Shown one piece after another: positions 1 to 7,795 of a DNA stretch of 64,000 bases (position 1 is its first letter; the number at the start of each line of letters is the position of its first letter). The DNA is taken from NCBI GenBank assembly GCA_015056865.1, contig SVFM01000009.1, positions 1 through 64,000 on the forward strand, written 5' to 3'. Made by a program: the position numbers and the translations under genes. The DNA is from Lachnospiraceae bacterium (lineage in GTDB: Bacteria > Bacillota > Clostridia > Lachnospirales > Lachnospiraceae). A model generated the notes under the pieces. The model searched no databases and had not been told where the DNA came from. It was given only the letters and a program-made list of their open reading frames with translations.

Positions 1-71
1 TTCGAACTAATGCCTGTATCTAAATGTTCAAGTACAATTTTTTTCTTTAGTTCAAAACTATATTTTGACAT
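1..71 (-). CDS. IS3-family transposase OrfA, N-terminal fragment (runs off window)
   Basis: Translation from the ATG complement at 69-71 gives MSKYSFELKKKIVLEHLDTG and a few more residues to the window edge. This is the characteristic opening of the helix-turn-helix OrfA protein of IS3-family transposases, which binds the terminal repeats. About 23 residues are visible. The assignment rests on this opening plus the inverted repeat just outside it. Confidence 0.65.
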   Translation of the reverse strand, partial: MSKYSFELKKKIVLEHLDTGISS

Positions 72-127
72 AAATAAACCGACCTCCAATCGTTAGATTC
101 TAGGTCTAACTTTTGGGGGTCGGTTCA
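1..127 (-). mobile_element. IS3-family (IS150-like) insertion sequence, left end, cut by window edge
   Basis: Reading the minus strand, the segment begins at 127 with TGAACCGACCCCCAAAAGTT, which resembles the outer inverted repeat of IS150-group IS3 elements, and within about 55 bases an OrfA-like start codon follows. The stretch 77-125 is itself an imperfect palindrome (AACCGACC at one end, GGTCGGTT at the other), which could shield the transposase from outside transcription. The rest of the element and its target-site duplication lie left of the window, so intactness cannot be judged. Confidence 0.7.
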
Positions 128-468
128 GTCTATGACGTGGCCATTTTTATCTATCCATACAAAAAATGCATCCACCGGATATCATCATAACCAAGAAAGA
201 ATACCATCAATATCCGGTGTCATATAATGTCCCAATCCCCGTTCGTATTGTTGTGATTCTCCTTTTTTCTAAACCAAAAGCCACCTTTTACAGTGGCTTT
301 TTACAAGTGGATGATATTCTAATTTTCATTCCCGTCATCCGCGGAGAACAAACTTACACGTGAATAATATTCTAAGTGTCATTCGCGCTAAACAAATTTC
401 TTTGTTCACTTATAGTATATGTAATTTTACTGTTTTAGTCAACAAAATTTTTAAAAAGTGTTCCAACC
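128..468. other. Intergenic region between IS end and Fe-S genes
   Basis: No convincing gene. A 65-codon plus-strand frame (166-363) has no ribosome site, no recognisable domain and runs through a hairpin, so I discount it. The only clear structure is the terminator-like hairpin at 276-303. AT-rich sequence from about 360 to 460 shows nothing I can assign. Confidence 0.5.
276..303 (+). terminator. Hairpin terminator, plus-strand polarity
   Basis: AAAAGCCAC (276-284) pairs with GTGGCTTTT (293-301), an 8-base loop between them, followed on the plus strand by a T-rich end. On the minus strand the hairpin is followed by TTTTGGTTT, so it could also stop transcripts leaving the Fe-S gene pair, whose last stop codon is at 469. 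Confidence 0.55.
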
Positions 469-1479
469 TTAGAACTTCCCAGCATCAGCAGCTTCCTGGA
501 TGGCAACTGCTACAGCAACAGTCATACCAACCATAGGGTTGTTACCTGCACCGATAAGACCCATCATCTCAACATGAGCGGGCACGGAGGAAGAACCTGC
601 AAACTGTGCATCAGAGTGCATACGTCCCATGGTGTCTGTCATACCGTAGGAAGCAGGACCGGCTGCCATGTTATCGGGATGCAGTGTACGGCCTGTACCA
701 CCGCCGGATGCAACGGAGAAGTACTTCTTACCCTGCTCCAGGCACTCTTTCTTGTAGGTACCTGCAACGGGATGCTGGAATCTGGTAGGGTTGGTGGAGT
801 TACCGGTAATGGAAACGTCTACGCCCTCTTTATGCATAATGGCAACGCCCTCGCAAACATCGTTTGCACCGTAGCAGTTTACCTTTGCACGAAGTCCCTC
901 AGAATAGGACTTGCGATATACTTCCTTCACAGTGTTGGTGTAAGGATCATATTCGGTCTCAACGAAGGTAAAGCCGTTGATACGGGAGATGATCTGAGCG
1001 GCATCTTTACCAAGGCCGTTCAGGATAACTCTCAGGGGTTTCTGACGAACCTTGTTTGCTTTCTCAGCGATACCGATAGCACCTTCAGCTGCTGCAAAGG
1101 ACTCATGTCCTGCCAGGAAACAGAAACACTCGGTCTCCTCTTCCAGAAGCATCTTGCCAAGGTTACCATGGCCCAGGCCTACCTTACGGGTATCTGCAAC
1201 AGAGCCGGGGATACAGAAAGCCTGCAGGCCTTCACCGATTGCTGCTGCAGCGTCAGCTGCTCTTCTGCAGTCTTTCTTGATTGCGATAGCTGCACCTACA
1301 ATGTAAGCCCAGCAAGCATTTTCAAAACAGATGGGCTGGATCTTTTTGATCTGGTCATAAACTTCCAGGCCGGCATCTTTGGTGATCTTCTCAGCTTCTT
1401 CGATAGAAGCAATACCATAGCTATTCAGTACAGAATTGATCTTCTCAATTCTTCTTTCATATGATTCAAATAATGCCAT
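469..1479 (-). CDS. GGGtGRT family protein, iron-sulfur associated
   Basis: 336 residues. The family signature is visible near residues 258-265 (ASGGGTGRTLHPDN), and glycine-rich blocks follow toward the C terminus (GAGNNPMVGMT). The GGGtGRT family is known mainly from anaerobic Firmicutes and is named for this motif; its biochemical role is not established, but it sits beside a NifU-like scaffold gene, as it does here. Start is the ATG at 1479 behind AGGAGGACAATAAAG. It is second in a two-gene unit, 18 bases after the scaffold gene's stop, and should share the iron-responsive operator proposed upstream. No signal peptide or membrane helix is seen, so it is probably cytoplasmic. Confidence 0.85.
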   Translation of the reverse strand: MALFESYERRIEKINSVLNSYGIASIEEAEKITKDAGLEVYDQIKKIQPICFENACWAYIVGAAIAIKKDCRRAADAAAAIGEGLQAFCIPGSVADTRKVGLGHGNLGKMLLEEETECFCFLAGHESFAAAEGAIGIAEKANKVRQKPLRVILNGLGKDAAQIISRINGFTFVETEYDPYTNTVKEVYRKSYSEGLRAKVNCYGANDVCEGVAIMHKEGVDVSITGNSTNPTRFQHPVAGTYKKECLEQGKKYFSVASGGGTGRTLHPDNMAAGPASYGMTDTMGRMHSDAQFAGSSSVPAHVEMMGLIGAGNNPMVGMTVAVAVAIQEAADAGKF

Positions 1480-1497
1480 CTTTATTGTCCTCCTATC

Positions 1498-2190
1498 TTA
1501 CTCGTGTCTGGGATCGATGATCTTCACTGCGTCAGCAACACGGCCGTACTGACCCTTTGCCTTCTCCCATGCGGTGTTGGGATCATCACCCTTCTTGATG
1601 AAGTCTGTCATCTTGCCAAGGCTTACGAACTGATAGCCGATGATCTGATCATCAGCATCCAGTGCAATACCGGTTACATAACCTTCTGCCATTTCCAGAT
1701 AACGAGGACCCTTCTTCAGAGTACCATACATGGTACCAACCTGGCTGCGAAGACCTTTACCCAGATCTTCCAGACCTGCACCTACAGGCAGTCCATCCTC
1801 AGAGAATGCGCTCTGGGAACGTCCGTAAACGATCTGCAGGAACAGTTCTCTCATAGCGGTATTGATCGCATCACAAACAAGGTCTGTATTCAGGGCTTCC
1901 ATAACCGTTCTGCCGGGCAGGATCTCTGCAGCCATAGCTGCGGAATGAGTCATACCGGAACAACCGATGGTCTCAACCAGAGCTTCCTGGATGATGCCTT
2001 CCTTCACGTTCAGGGTCAGCTTACATGCACCCTGCTGAGGAGCACACCAGCCCACACCGTGAGTCAGACCGGAAATATCTTTCACTTCTTTTACTTTTAC
2101 CCATTTTGCTTCTTCTGGGATGGGAGCACAGCCATGGCCTACGCCCTGCGCTACCGGACACATTTCTTCCACTTCTTTCGAATAAATCAT
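1498..2190 (-). CDS. NifU-like iron-sulfur cluster assembly scaffold protein
   Basis: 230 residues of the IscU/NifU-like scaffold family. Conserved cysteines that could hold a nascent cluster are visible: MCPVAQGVGHGC at the N terminus, WCAPQQGAC around residues 48-56 and ETIGCSGMTHS around 74-84. It is longer than a classical IscU (about 130 residues), with an extra C-terminal half. Start ATG at 2190 lies behind AAGGAGATTTCAC. It is the first gene of the unit with the GGGtGRT protein. Family knowledge says such proteins accept sulfur and iron for cluster building; a specific client is not evident. A Fur-box-like palindrome 33 bases upstream suggests iron control. Confidence 0.82.
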   Translation of the reverse strand: MIYSKEVEEMCPVAQGVGHGCAPIPEEAKWVKVKEVKDISGLTHGVGWCAPQQGACKLTLNVKEGIIQEALVETIGCSGMTHSAAMAAEILPGRTVMEALNTDLVCDAINTAMRELFLQIVYGRSQSAFSEDGLPVGAGLEDLGKGLRSQVGTMYGTLKKGPRYLEMAEGYVTGIALDADDQIIGYQFVSLGKMTDFIKKGDDPNTAWEKAKGQYGRVADAVKIIDPRHE

Positions 2191-2222
2191 GTGAAATCTC
2201 CTTTCAAGTATGTACTATGTGA

Positions 2223-2235
2223 AATGATTATCATT
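2223..2235. promoter_or_regulatory. Fur-box-like palindrome upstream of Fe-S gene pair
   Basis: AATGATTATCATT is a perfect 6-1-6 palindrome and matches the core of the ferric-uptake-regulator consensus (GATAATGATAATCATTATC); the flank continues as TTATCATC, adding a second overlapping half-site. It lies 33-45 bases before the scaffold start, where a repressor would block transcription. Assignment is by consensus only; no fur gene is in the window. Confidence 0.5.
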
Positions 2236-2300
2236 TATCATCTTTTCTATTCTCTCATATTTATGATAAAAAATCTACAATTATTTTGAAAAAATTCTAA

Positions 2301-2337
2301 GAAAACACAAAGAGCCATCCCTCGGATGACTCTTTGA
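2301..2337 (-). terminator. Rho-independent terminator of the M24/phosphotriesterase cluster
   Basis: On the minus strand AAAGAGTCATCC, a 3-base GAG loop and GGATGGCTCTTT form a 12-base stem (one wobble pair) followed by GTGTTTTCTT. It lies 12 bases after the M24 gene's stop codon and ends the long minus-strand cluster. Confidence 0.85.
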
Positions 2338-2348
2338 AATATCATTTT

Positions 2349-3539
2349 CTATTCGCAGGGAATCTCAAACAGTTCTCTGGGATAGTCTGTCAGATTCTCA
2401 GCACCATCTTTCTTTACGCAGACCACATCCTCCATGCGCAGTCCAGTCTCTGTCTTAGCAGAGCCCAAGAAAATATCCACGCAAAAAGTCATATTCTCCT
2501 CCAGCAGATAATCGGAGTTGGTCTCGATCCAGGGTGCCTCTCCCTCCATAGTTCCATTACCATGACAAGGCCCGTAGAGCAGCCAGTCACCGTAGCCCAT
2601 CTTCGTCACATTCTCCACATGGAAGTTAGCAATATCCGCAGCAGGCACTCCGGCTTTCAATCTCTCTATGACATCTTTTTGAGCCTTATAACCAACCTCG
2701 ATCAGTTCTTTCTGCTCGGGAGTTGCCTTTCCAAACACCACGGTACGACCGATGCTTGAGGCATAACCATCCACTCTTGCGCCAATCTGCAGGAAGGTCA
2801 TGTCACCCTTCTGGATCATCTTGTTTCTGGGGCGGCTGATAGCCTGGTTAGAGCCCTTTCCGGTAAGCACCCACAATGGATAAGACTCGCGCTCTGCACC
2901 CAGTTCGTGCATTTTACCAAGTGCAAGCCCAGCTACCTGCTGTTCTGTCATACCAACTTTGATATTTGCGATCACGTAGTCCATGGTCTTGTGAGTGATG
3001 TCCGCAGCAGCACGCATGCAGGCCAGTTCATTCTCTGTTTTAATCATACGGATTCGATTAACGATGTCATCCGCTTTTTCAATTTTGATAGTGCCGTAAA
3101 CCTTCAATGCCTCTGACAGGGTCTCATAGACACCGATGGTCATGAGTGGCAGCCCTGCAACACCAAAACGACCGACAGGTTTCTCTCCAAGCAATTCTGT
3201 GAAAACACTGTTAAAGGTATCCAGCTTCTTGCCTGGATATTCAGGCTCAGAGGATTCGCGGAAAGCCTTCAGCAAACGAATCTTCTCAATCTTACTGCGA
3301 TCTGCAGCATAGGTGTAGCTCTCAGGACCGATCAAAAGAAGTGGCTCTCCCTGTGCAGGGATCAACACACCTGCAGTCTCAAAAGAAGGCCAATACGCGC
3401 TAAAATAACGCACATACTGAGGCTCTGCTTCGTTGCCGTAGCAAAGGATCAGGTCATATCCTTCCTTGGCCATTGCGGCCTGTACTTTGACAATACGCTC
3501 CTTATATTCACTAAGGGGAATAGACGGTAAATTCAACAT
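2349..3539 (-). CDS. Creatinase/aminopeptidase-P-like M24 family protein with altered metal ligands
   Basis: 396 residues. An N-terminal creatinase-type domain (about 1-165) is followed by a pita-bread M24 fold (about 170-390). Metallopeptidases of this family hold two metals with D, D, H, E, E. Here the first position reads Q251 (in QIGARVDGYASS), the second S262, the histidine H326 remains (CHGNG), the next acid reads D355 (FCVDIF) and the last E370 remains (LRMED). Losing both aspartates resembles creatinase, which works without metal, rather than Xaa-Pro peptidase. Start ATG 3539 has AGGAGAGGAG upstream, which overlaps the stop of the preceding phosphotriesterase-family gene. Last gene of the cluster; it probably cleaves a small C-N-bonded substrate rather than peptides (inference). 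Confidence 0.8.
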   Translation of the reverse strand: MLNLPSIPLSEYKERIVKVQAAMAKEGYDLILCYGNEAEPQYVRYFSAYWPSFETAGVLIPAQGEPLLLIGPESYTYAADRSKIEKIRLLKAFRESSEPEYPGKKLDTFNSVFTELLGEKPVGRFGVAGLPLMTIGVYETLSEALKVYGTIKIEKADDIVNRIRMIKTENELACMRAAADITHKTMDYVIANIKVGMTEQQVAGLALGKMHELGAERESYPLWVLTGKGSNQAISRPRNKMIQKGDMTFLQIGARVDGYASSIGRTVVFGKATPEQKELIEVGYKAQKDVIERLKAGVPAADIANFHVENVTKMGYGDWLLYGPCHGNGTMEGEAPWIETNSDYLLEENMTFCVDIFLGSAKTETGLRMEDVVCVKKDGAENLTDYPRELFEIPCE

Positions 3540-3546
3540 ATTCTTG

Positions 3547-4590
3547 TTACTCCTCTCCTAACAACCAATTTGCAGAATTCTCTACAAGCAGGGTTTTTAT
3601 CTGCTCCTGCGTAATTCCGGCATCTTCCATCATGGGGATAATGTTTGTCAAAACATGATCGTATCCCCATCCTCCATAGGTATGCAGCAGGTTTTTCAAG
3701 CACACATCACAGGATAATAATATCTGGTCCAAGTATCCGGCTTCTATCAGCTTTTTCAAAAAGCTGACACGCTCTGTATCATGCACAAAGAGCCCATAAC
3801 CACTGTTGCGCACTTCTCTTCGGATATAATACTCCTTTCCGAAGTTGTCAAACTCTACATAAACACCTTTTTCCAGAAGACCAAAAACGTAGTCCTCCCG
3901 GTTTTCCACATCAATATGGCTAATGCAGATCCGATCCGGTGCAACCCCTGCATCCAATAAGATATCTGCAGCCTCCAGGCCATTTACGGTCCATGGATTG
4001 ATATGGACGTTGATGGCAACTCCTGTATCCTTCTGTGCCAATGCGGCAGCACGCAGGATCTTGCGCTCCTTATCATCAAAAATCTCACTGATACCGATCT
4101 CACCTATGTAACCGGCTTTTACATCCGTCCCATCTGCTCCCTCGGTAAGTTCCTTTACCATCAGGTCCGCCACCTGTCTGTCCGTCATGGTCGCTAGCTG
4201 CTCCGGATGGGTTTCTCCTACATAAAATCCGGTACCCATGATAATATTCAGTCCGGTTTTCTCTGCGATCCGTCGAAGGGCTACAGGATCCCGTCCGATC
4301 CCGGGCAGGGAAGCATCCACCACAGTGTCTCCTCCTGCCAGTTTAAACTGTAGGATCTCCCTAGTCTGAGTTTCTTCATCTGTCAACAAAAGATTATCCT
4401 TCAGAGCATAGCAATCCCGACTTAAAATGCCAAGATTCCACATCTCTACCTTCTGACTGGCCGGATCTTCCACGCCCGGCACAGGCAAAGCTTGATAAAA
4501 TGCAGTCAGGTCAAGCAAAACATGTTCATGGGTGGTTACCACGCCCAACTGCTCCCTTGACAACTGGCCACATACAGAATTTATTTTCAT
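3547..4590 (-). CDS. Phosphotriesterase-family (Php-like) amidohydrolase
   Basis: 347 residues from the ATG at 4590, chosen over an upstream TTG because AGAGGTG sits just before it. The amidohydrolase TIM-barrel ligands are in place: HEH at 21-23, a bridging-position acid in YIGEIGIS, VHINP and SHIDV histidines, and the late aspartate in LLSCDVC. In this superfamily such sites bind two divalent metals and hydrolyse esters, lactones or phosphotriesters; the true substrate is not visible. The stop of the neighbouring unknown gene (4602) lies 12 bases upstream, so the two are co-transcribed and probably coupled. An internal piece of this gene (4316-4350) recurs at 5698-5732 as a duplication scar. 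Confidence 0.85.
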   Translation of the reverse strand: MKINSVCGQLSREQLGVVTTHEHVLLDLTAFYQALPVPGVEDPASQKVEMWNLGILSRDCYALKDNLLLTDEETQTREILQFKLAGGDTVVDASLPGIGRDPVALRRIAEKTGLNIIMGTGFYVGETHPEQLATMTDRQVADLMVKELTEGADGTDVKAGYIGEIGISEIFDDKERKILRAAALAQKDTGVAINVHINPWTVNGLEAADILLDAGVAPDRICISHIDVENREDYVFGLLEKGVYVEFDNFGKEYYIRREVRNSGYGLFVHDTERVSFLKKLIEAGYLDQILLSCDVCLKNLLHTYGGWGYDHVLTNIIPMMEDAGITQEQIKTLLVENSANWLLGEE

Positions 4591-4601
4591 CAACACACCT
4601 C

Positions 4602-5411
4602 TCAATCCGGTATTTCCTCATCACCATGTTCTTCCATCCAGGCAACCGCTTCATCATAGGATTCATAGTCCAGATCTGCCATGGTATTGGTGTGGAACAC
4701 CACGCCTTCTGCTTCTCCTGCCAAAATGCGCTCTCTATACCAATCCAACTGCCACTTCACAGCCTCTGCCGTGGCCTGCTTGCTCTCTCCAAAGTTCCAC
4801 AGATAACAGCCAAACATAAACCGCTTGCCGGGTGCCAGTTTCTTTAATATTTCAAATTTTTCAGGAATTAGGGGTACATCTTTTTCACACCATGTCCACA
4901 TGATGATGCCATCAAAAGCAGCCAAGTAAGGCATCATTGCCTGGTCTGCCGCCTCATCCAGTCCATATTCATGGGTATACAAAACCATCCAGGTATCCAG
5001 TCTTTTCACATCATTGTTCCGAAACTTCTCATGGAATTGATTCGTCTCTTCGATTGATGCCTGGAAACCTTTCCGATGTACAAAATCATCAAAAACAACA
5101 CAGCTGATATTGCTAAATTCCTTTGCTTCTTCCAAGAAAAGGTCTACTCCCGAGATTTCACCTTTTGCATCCTGAAAAGCATGTCCAAACTCCCAACCCA
5201 CATGCTGCAATGTCTTAAATGATTTGTTATACTGTCTGCGATTTACCTGTACATCCTGATGCTCCCCGTCGGGAACCATAAACGTATTTTTGATACCCAG
5301 GTACAAACAAGCTTCCATCGGTGTCATTCTGGAAACCTTTGTATTTCCATATGCATCATTGTAGCATCCTTCCGGATGTCCCCACAGCCAAAATTTTTCT
5401 CTAAGCAACAT
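4602..5411 (-). CDS. Unrecognised conserved protein, paralogue 1 of a duplicated pair
   Basis: 269 residues, no signal peptide or membrane helix, rich in W and acidic residues (FWLWGHPEG near the start, GIIMWTW and RFMFGCYLWNFGE later, FHTNTMADLD near the end). The alternation of hydrophobic strands ending in polar residues (CVVFDDF, TWMVLYT, GIIMWTW, GVVFHTN) fits a TIM barrel, and with the neighbours suggests a small-molecule or sugar hydrolase, but I do not recognise the family. Start ATG 5411 is behind AGGAGGTAAAAGTA. It is about nine-tenths identical to the gene at 5741-6550. No metal-binding signature is clear. It heads the unit with the phosphotriesterase and M24 genes. Confidence 0.75.
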   Translation of the reverse strand: MLLREKFWLWGHPEGCYNDAYGNTKVSRMTPMEACLYLGIKNTFMVPDGEHQDVQVNRRQYNKSFKTLQHVGWEFGHAFQDAKGEISGVDLFLEEAKEFSNISCVVFDDFVHRKGFQASIEETNQFHEKFRNNDVKRLDTWMVLYTHEYGLDEAADQAMMPYLAAFDGIIMWTWCEKDVPLIPEKFEILKKLAPGKRFMFGCYLWNFGESKQATAEAVKWQLDWYRERILAGEAEGVVFHTNTMADLDYESYDEAVAWMEEHGDEEIPD

Positions 5412-5426
5412 TACTTTTACCTCCTA

Positions 5427-5694
5427 TTCAATTATTTTGCCAACTCGATACTGGTGTTTATATTTTATCATACAACCCAATCTGCGAATATGGCATTTCA
5501 CGACATTCTTTGGGCTAATACAGTTCCTCTAAAACAAACAGGACATACACAGTTACTCCCGCATACGCCCTGTAGATACACTACTCTTTCAAAACAATCT
5601 CGCCCTGTTTTTTGTAAATACTCTTTTCCGGTACATAACCCTGCACACAAGAGGCGGGATAAATATTACACTCTCGTCCCTACACGGTTCCCGG
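5427..5694. repeat. Degenerate duplicate of 7528-7795 (upstream region plus 3' end of hexapeptide gene)
   Basis: With a constant offset of 2101 bases, 5427-5694 matches 7528-7795 at roughly nine bases in ten. The copy contains the araC upstream region and, from 5581, the last ~115 bases of the hexapeptide-protein gene, including its stop. The similarity stops at CCCGG (5690-5694). The araC gene that separates these parts in the right-hand copy is missing here: the paralogue-1 ribosome site (CCTATT) runs straight into CAATTATTTTGCC. It is a relic of tandem duplication with later deletion. Confidence 0.85.
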
Positions 5695-5697
5695 GCG

Positions 5698-5732
5698 TCC
5701 ACCACAGTGTCTCCTCCTGCAAGTTTAAACTG
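5698..5732 (-). pseudogene. 35-base relic of the phosphotriesterase-family gene at a duplication junction
   Basis: TCCACCACAGTGTCTCCTCC and the bases to 5732 match 4316-4350 inside the phosphotriesterase gene with one difference. Homology then jumps to the sequence at 4594 and continues through paralogue 2, so about 243 bases of the duplicated gene were deleted, along with whatever lay beyond. This sits directly against the hexapeptide-gene relic, marking the novel joint of the duplication. Confidence 0.85.
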
Positions 5733-5740
5733 CACATCTC

Positions 5741-6550
5741 TCAATCCGGTATTTCTTCATCCCCGTGCTCTTCCATCCAGGCAACTGCTGCATCATAAGA
5801 TTCATAATCCAGATCTGCCATTGTATTGGTGTGGAATACCACGCCTTCTGCTTCTCCTGCCAAAATGCGCTCTCTATACCAATCCAGCTGCCACTTTACA
5901 GCCTCTGCCGTGGCCTCTTTGTGCTCTCCAAAGTTCCACAGATAACAGCCAAACATAAAGCGTTTGCCGGGTGCCAGTTTCTTTAATCTTTCAAATTTCT
6001 CGGGAATGAGATGCACATCTTTTTCTTCCCATGTCCACATGATGATACCATCAAAAGCAGCCAAGTAAGGCATCATTGCCTGGTCTGCCGCCTCATCCAG
6101 TCCATATTCTTTGGTATACAGAACCATCCAGGTATCCAGTCTTTTTACATCATTGTTACGAAACTTCTCATGGAATTGATTCGTCTCTTCAATAGACGCC
6201 TGAAAACCTTTCCGAACTATAAAATCATCAAAAACAACACAGCTAATATTGGGGAATTCCTTTGCATCTTCCAAGAAAAGGTCTACTCCTGAGGTGTCAC
6301 CATTTGCATCCTGAAAAGCATGTCCAAACTCCCAACCCACATGCTGCAGTGTCTTAAATGATTTGTTATACTGTCTGCGATTTACCTGTACATTTACATG
6401 ATCTCCGTCGGGAACCATAAACGTATTTGTGATACCCAGGTACAAACAAGCCTCCATTGGTGTCATTCTGGAAGCCTTTGTATTTCCATATGAATTGTTG
6501 TACCATCCTTCCGGATGTCCCCACAGCCAAAATTTTTCTCTAAGCAGCAT
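5741..6550 (-). CDS. Unrecognised conserved protein, paralogue 2 of a duplicated pair
   Basis: 269 residues, the same length and architecture as the gene at 4602-5411, with about 25-30 scattered substitutions (for example WYNNSYGN for CYNDAYGN, DHVNVQ for EHQDVQ, FIVRKG for FVHRKG, WEEKDVH for WCEKDVP). Both copies are open and in frame, so both are probably still selected. Start ATG 6550 is behind AGGAGGTAAGAGCA. It follows the AraC-type regulator by 45 bases. Function unknown; see paralogue 1 for fold hints. The changes cluster in the segments that follow predicted strands, where active-site loops of a barrel would lie (inference). Confidence 0.75.
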   Translation of the reverse strand: MLLREKFWLWGHPEGWYNNSYGNTKASRMTPMEACLYLGITNTFMVPDGDHVNVQVNRRQYNKSFKTLQHVGWEFGHAFQDANGDTSGVDLFLEDAKEFPNISCVVFDDFIVRKGFQASIEETNQFHEKFRNNDVKRLDTWMVLYTKEYGLDEAADQAMMPYLAAFDGIIMWTWEEKDVHLIPEKFERLKKLAPGKRFMFGCYLWNFGEHKEATAEAVKWQLDWYRERILAGEAEGVVFHTNTMADLDYESYDAAVAWMEEHGDEEIPD

Positions 6551-6595
6551 TGCTCTTACCTCCTATTGTTTTGTCGGACAGTATCAAGAATGACA

Positions 6596-7513
6596 CTATT
6601 TACGGCTCTGTGCCCGATATTCTCCGGGTGTCATATGCATGATCCTCTTAAAGACTGCGTAGAAGAATTTACTGTCGCTAAAACCACAGGCCACTGCAAC
6701 ATCAAGCACCGGTATATCTGTGGTGGACAAGAGTCTGCAGGCCTCCTCCACACGCAATTTTTGTAAAAAAGCGTTGACCGGAAGACCTACAGCCTCTCGG
6801 AAAATCCGATTCAGGTAGTCTTTGCTGAGAAAGATCCGCATAGCCAATTCTTCTAAGGTAATGTGATTGTGGTAATTTTCCTTCAGATAAGTCACAGTGG
6901 CAGATACCGCCTCTTTTTGCTTGGAGGAAAGTCTGCCCTCTGCCGAAGAGTCAAGCTTACGGAACATCTTAATGATCAATTCAATGATATAAACCCGCAC
7001 AAGCTCCTGATATCCCTTCTGCTGCCCTGTAAACTCCATATAGATCTTATGAAACAGATCACCAAATATCTCATAGCTAAAGCCGGCCAGATGAAGATCC
7101 GGTCCGATTGCCTGTTGCTTTGGAAACAGGGAGTAAAATAGAAAGGAGGAGCACATCTCATTGAAATCATGTGCTGAAAACAGGGAAGTATCCAGAAAAT
7201 CCGGCTTAAACATCAGATCATAAGCCATAAACTTCTCAGATCCCTCCTGCTCGTAGAATGCATGAGGCGTGTCAAAATTAACAATGATCACATCGCCTCT
7301 TGATACCGGATAAGATCCACCAGCAGTCTTGTGAACAGCCTTTCCTGATATCACATATACAATTTCAATAAATTCATGCTTGTGCAATACTCCTACAAAC
7401 TCAGGGCAGTCTGCAGACAGATGAATGTGCACTTTTTCACCGGCCCGAAACATATTTTCCGCAGTGATCGTAGGTACACCACTCTCAATAAAATGTTCAG
7501 TTGTCTTGTTCAT
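6596..7513 (-). CDS. AraC-family transcriptional regulator with cupin sensor domain
   Basis: 305 residues. The N-terminal half is a cupin-type ligand pocket (LHKHEFIEIVYVISG, RGDVIIVNFDTPHAF); the C-terminal 100 residues hold two helix-turn-helix motifs (ITLEELAMRIFLSKDYLNRI and VAVACGFSDSKFFYAVFKR) ending with the AraC signature MTPGEYR. Such proteins usually activate a neighbouring catabolic operon in response to a sugar-like ligand. It sits directly upstream of and co-directional with paralogue 2, and probably regulates the cluster at 2349-6550. The ribosome site is weak (GAGATT). The equivalent gene is deleted from the left copy of the duplication. Confidence 0.88.
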   Translation of the reverse strand: MNKTTEHFIESGVPTITAENMFRAGEKVHIHLSADCPEFVGVLHKHEFIEIVYVISGKAVHKTAGGSYPVSRGDVIIVNFDTPHAFYEQEGSEKFMAYDLMFKPDFLDTSLFSAHDFNEMCSSFLFYSLFPKQQAIGPDLHLAGFSYEIFGDLFHKIYMEFTGQQKGYQELVRVYIIELIIKMFRKLDSSAEGRLSSKQKEAVSATVTYLKENYHNHITLEELAMRIFLSKDYLNRIFREAVGLPVNAFLQKLRVEEACRLLSTTDIPVLDVAVACGFSDSKFFYAVFKRIMHMTPGEYRAQSRK

Positions 7514-7527
7514 AATCTCATTACCAT

Positions 7528-7795
7528 TTCAATTATTTTGCCAACTCGACACTGGTATTTATATTTTATCATACAACCCAATCTGCGAATATGGCATTTC
7601 ACGACATCCTTTTGGCTAATACAGTTCTTCTAAAACATACAGGACATACACAGTTATTCCCGCATATGCCCTGTAGATACACTACTCTTTCAAAATAATC
7701 TCGCCCTGCTTTTTGTAGATACTCTTTTCCGGCACATAACCACGTACACAGGAGGTGGGATAAATATTGCTCTCTCGTCCCAACACGGTTCCCGG
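7528..7795. repeat. Right-hand (parental) copy of the duplicated segment
   Basis: This is the partner of 5427-5694. It spans the araC upstream region (7528-7681, 154 bases, no gene) and the 3' end of the hexapeptide-protein gene. Here the context is intact on both sides, so it is the parental arrangement. Confidence 0.8.

Noticed and set aside
166..363. 65-codon frame in the left intergenic region
   Set aside because: No ribosome site, no recognisable family, and it reads through a terminator hairpin.
574..2289. Plus-strand frames opposite the GGGtGRT and scaffold genes
   Set aside because: Low-complexity Cys/Thr-rich translation, no start signals; mirror of the real genes.
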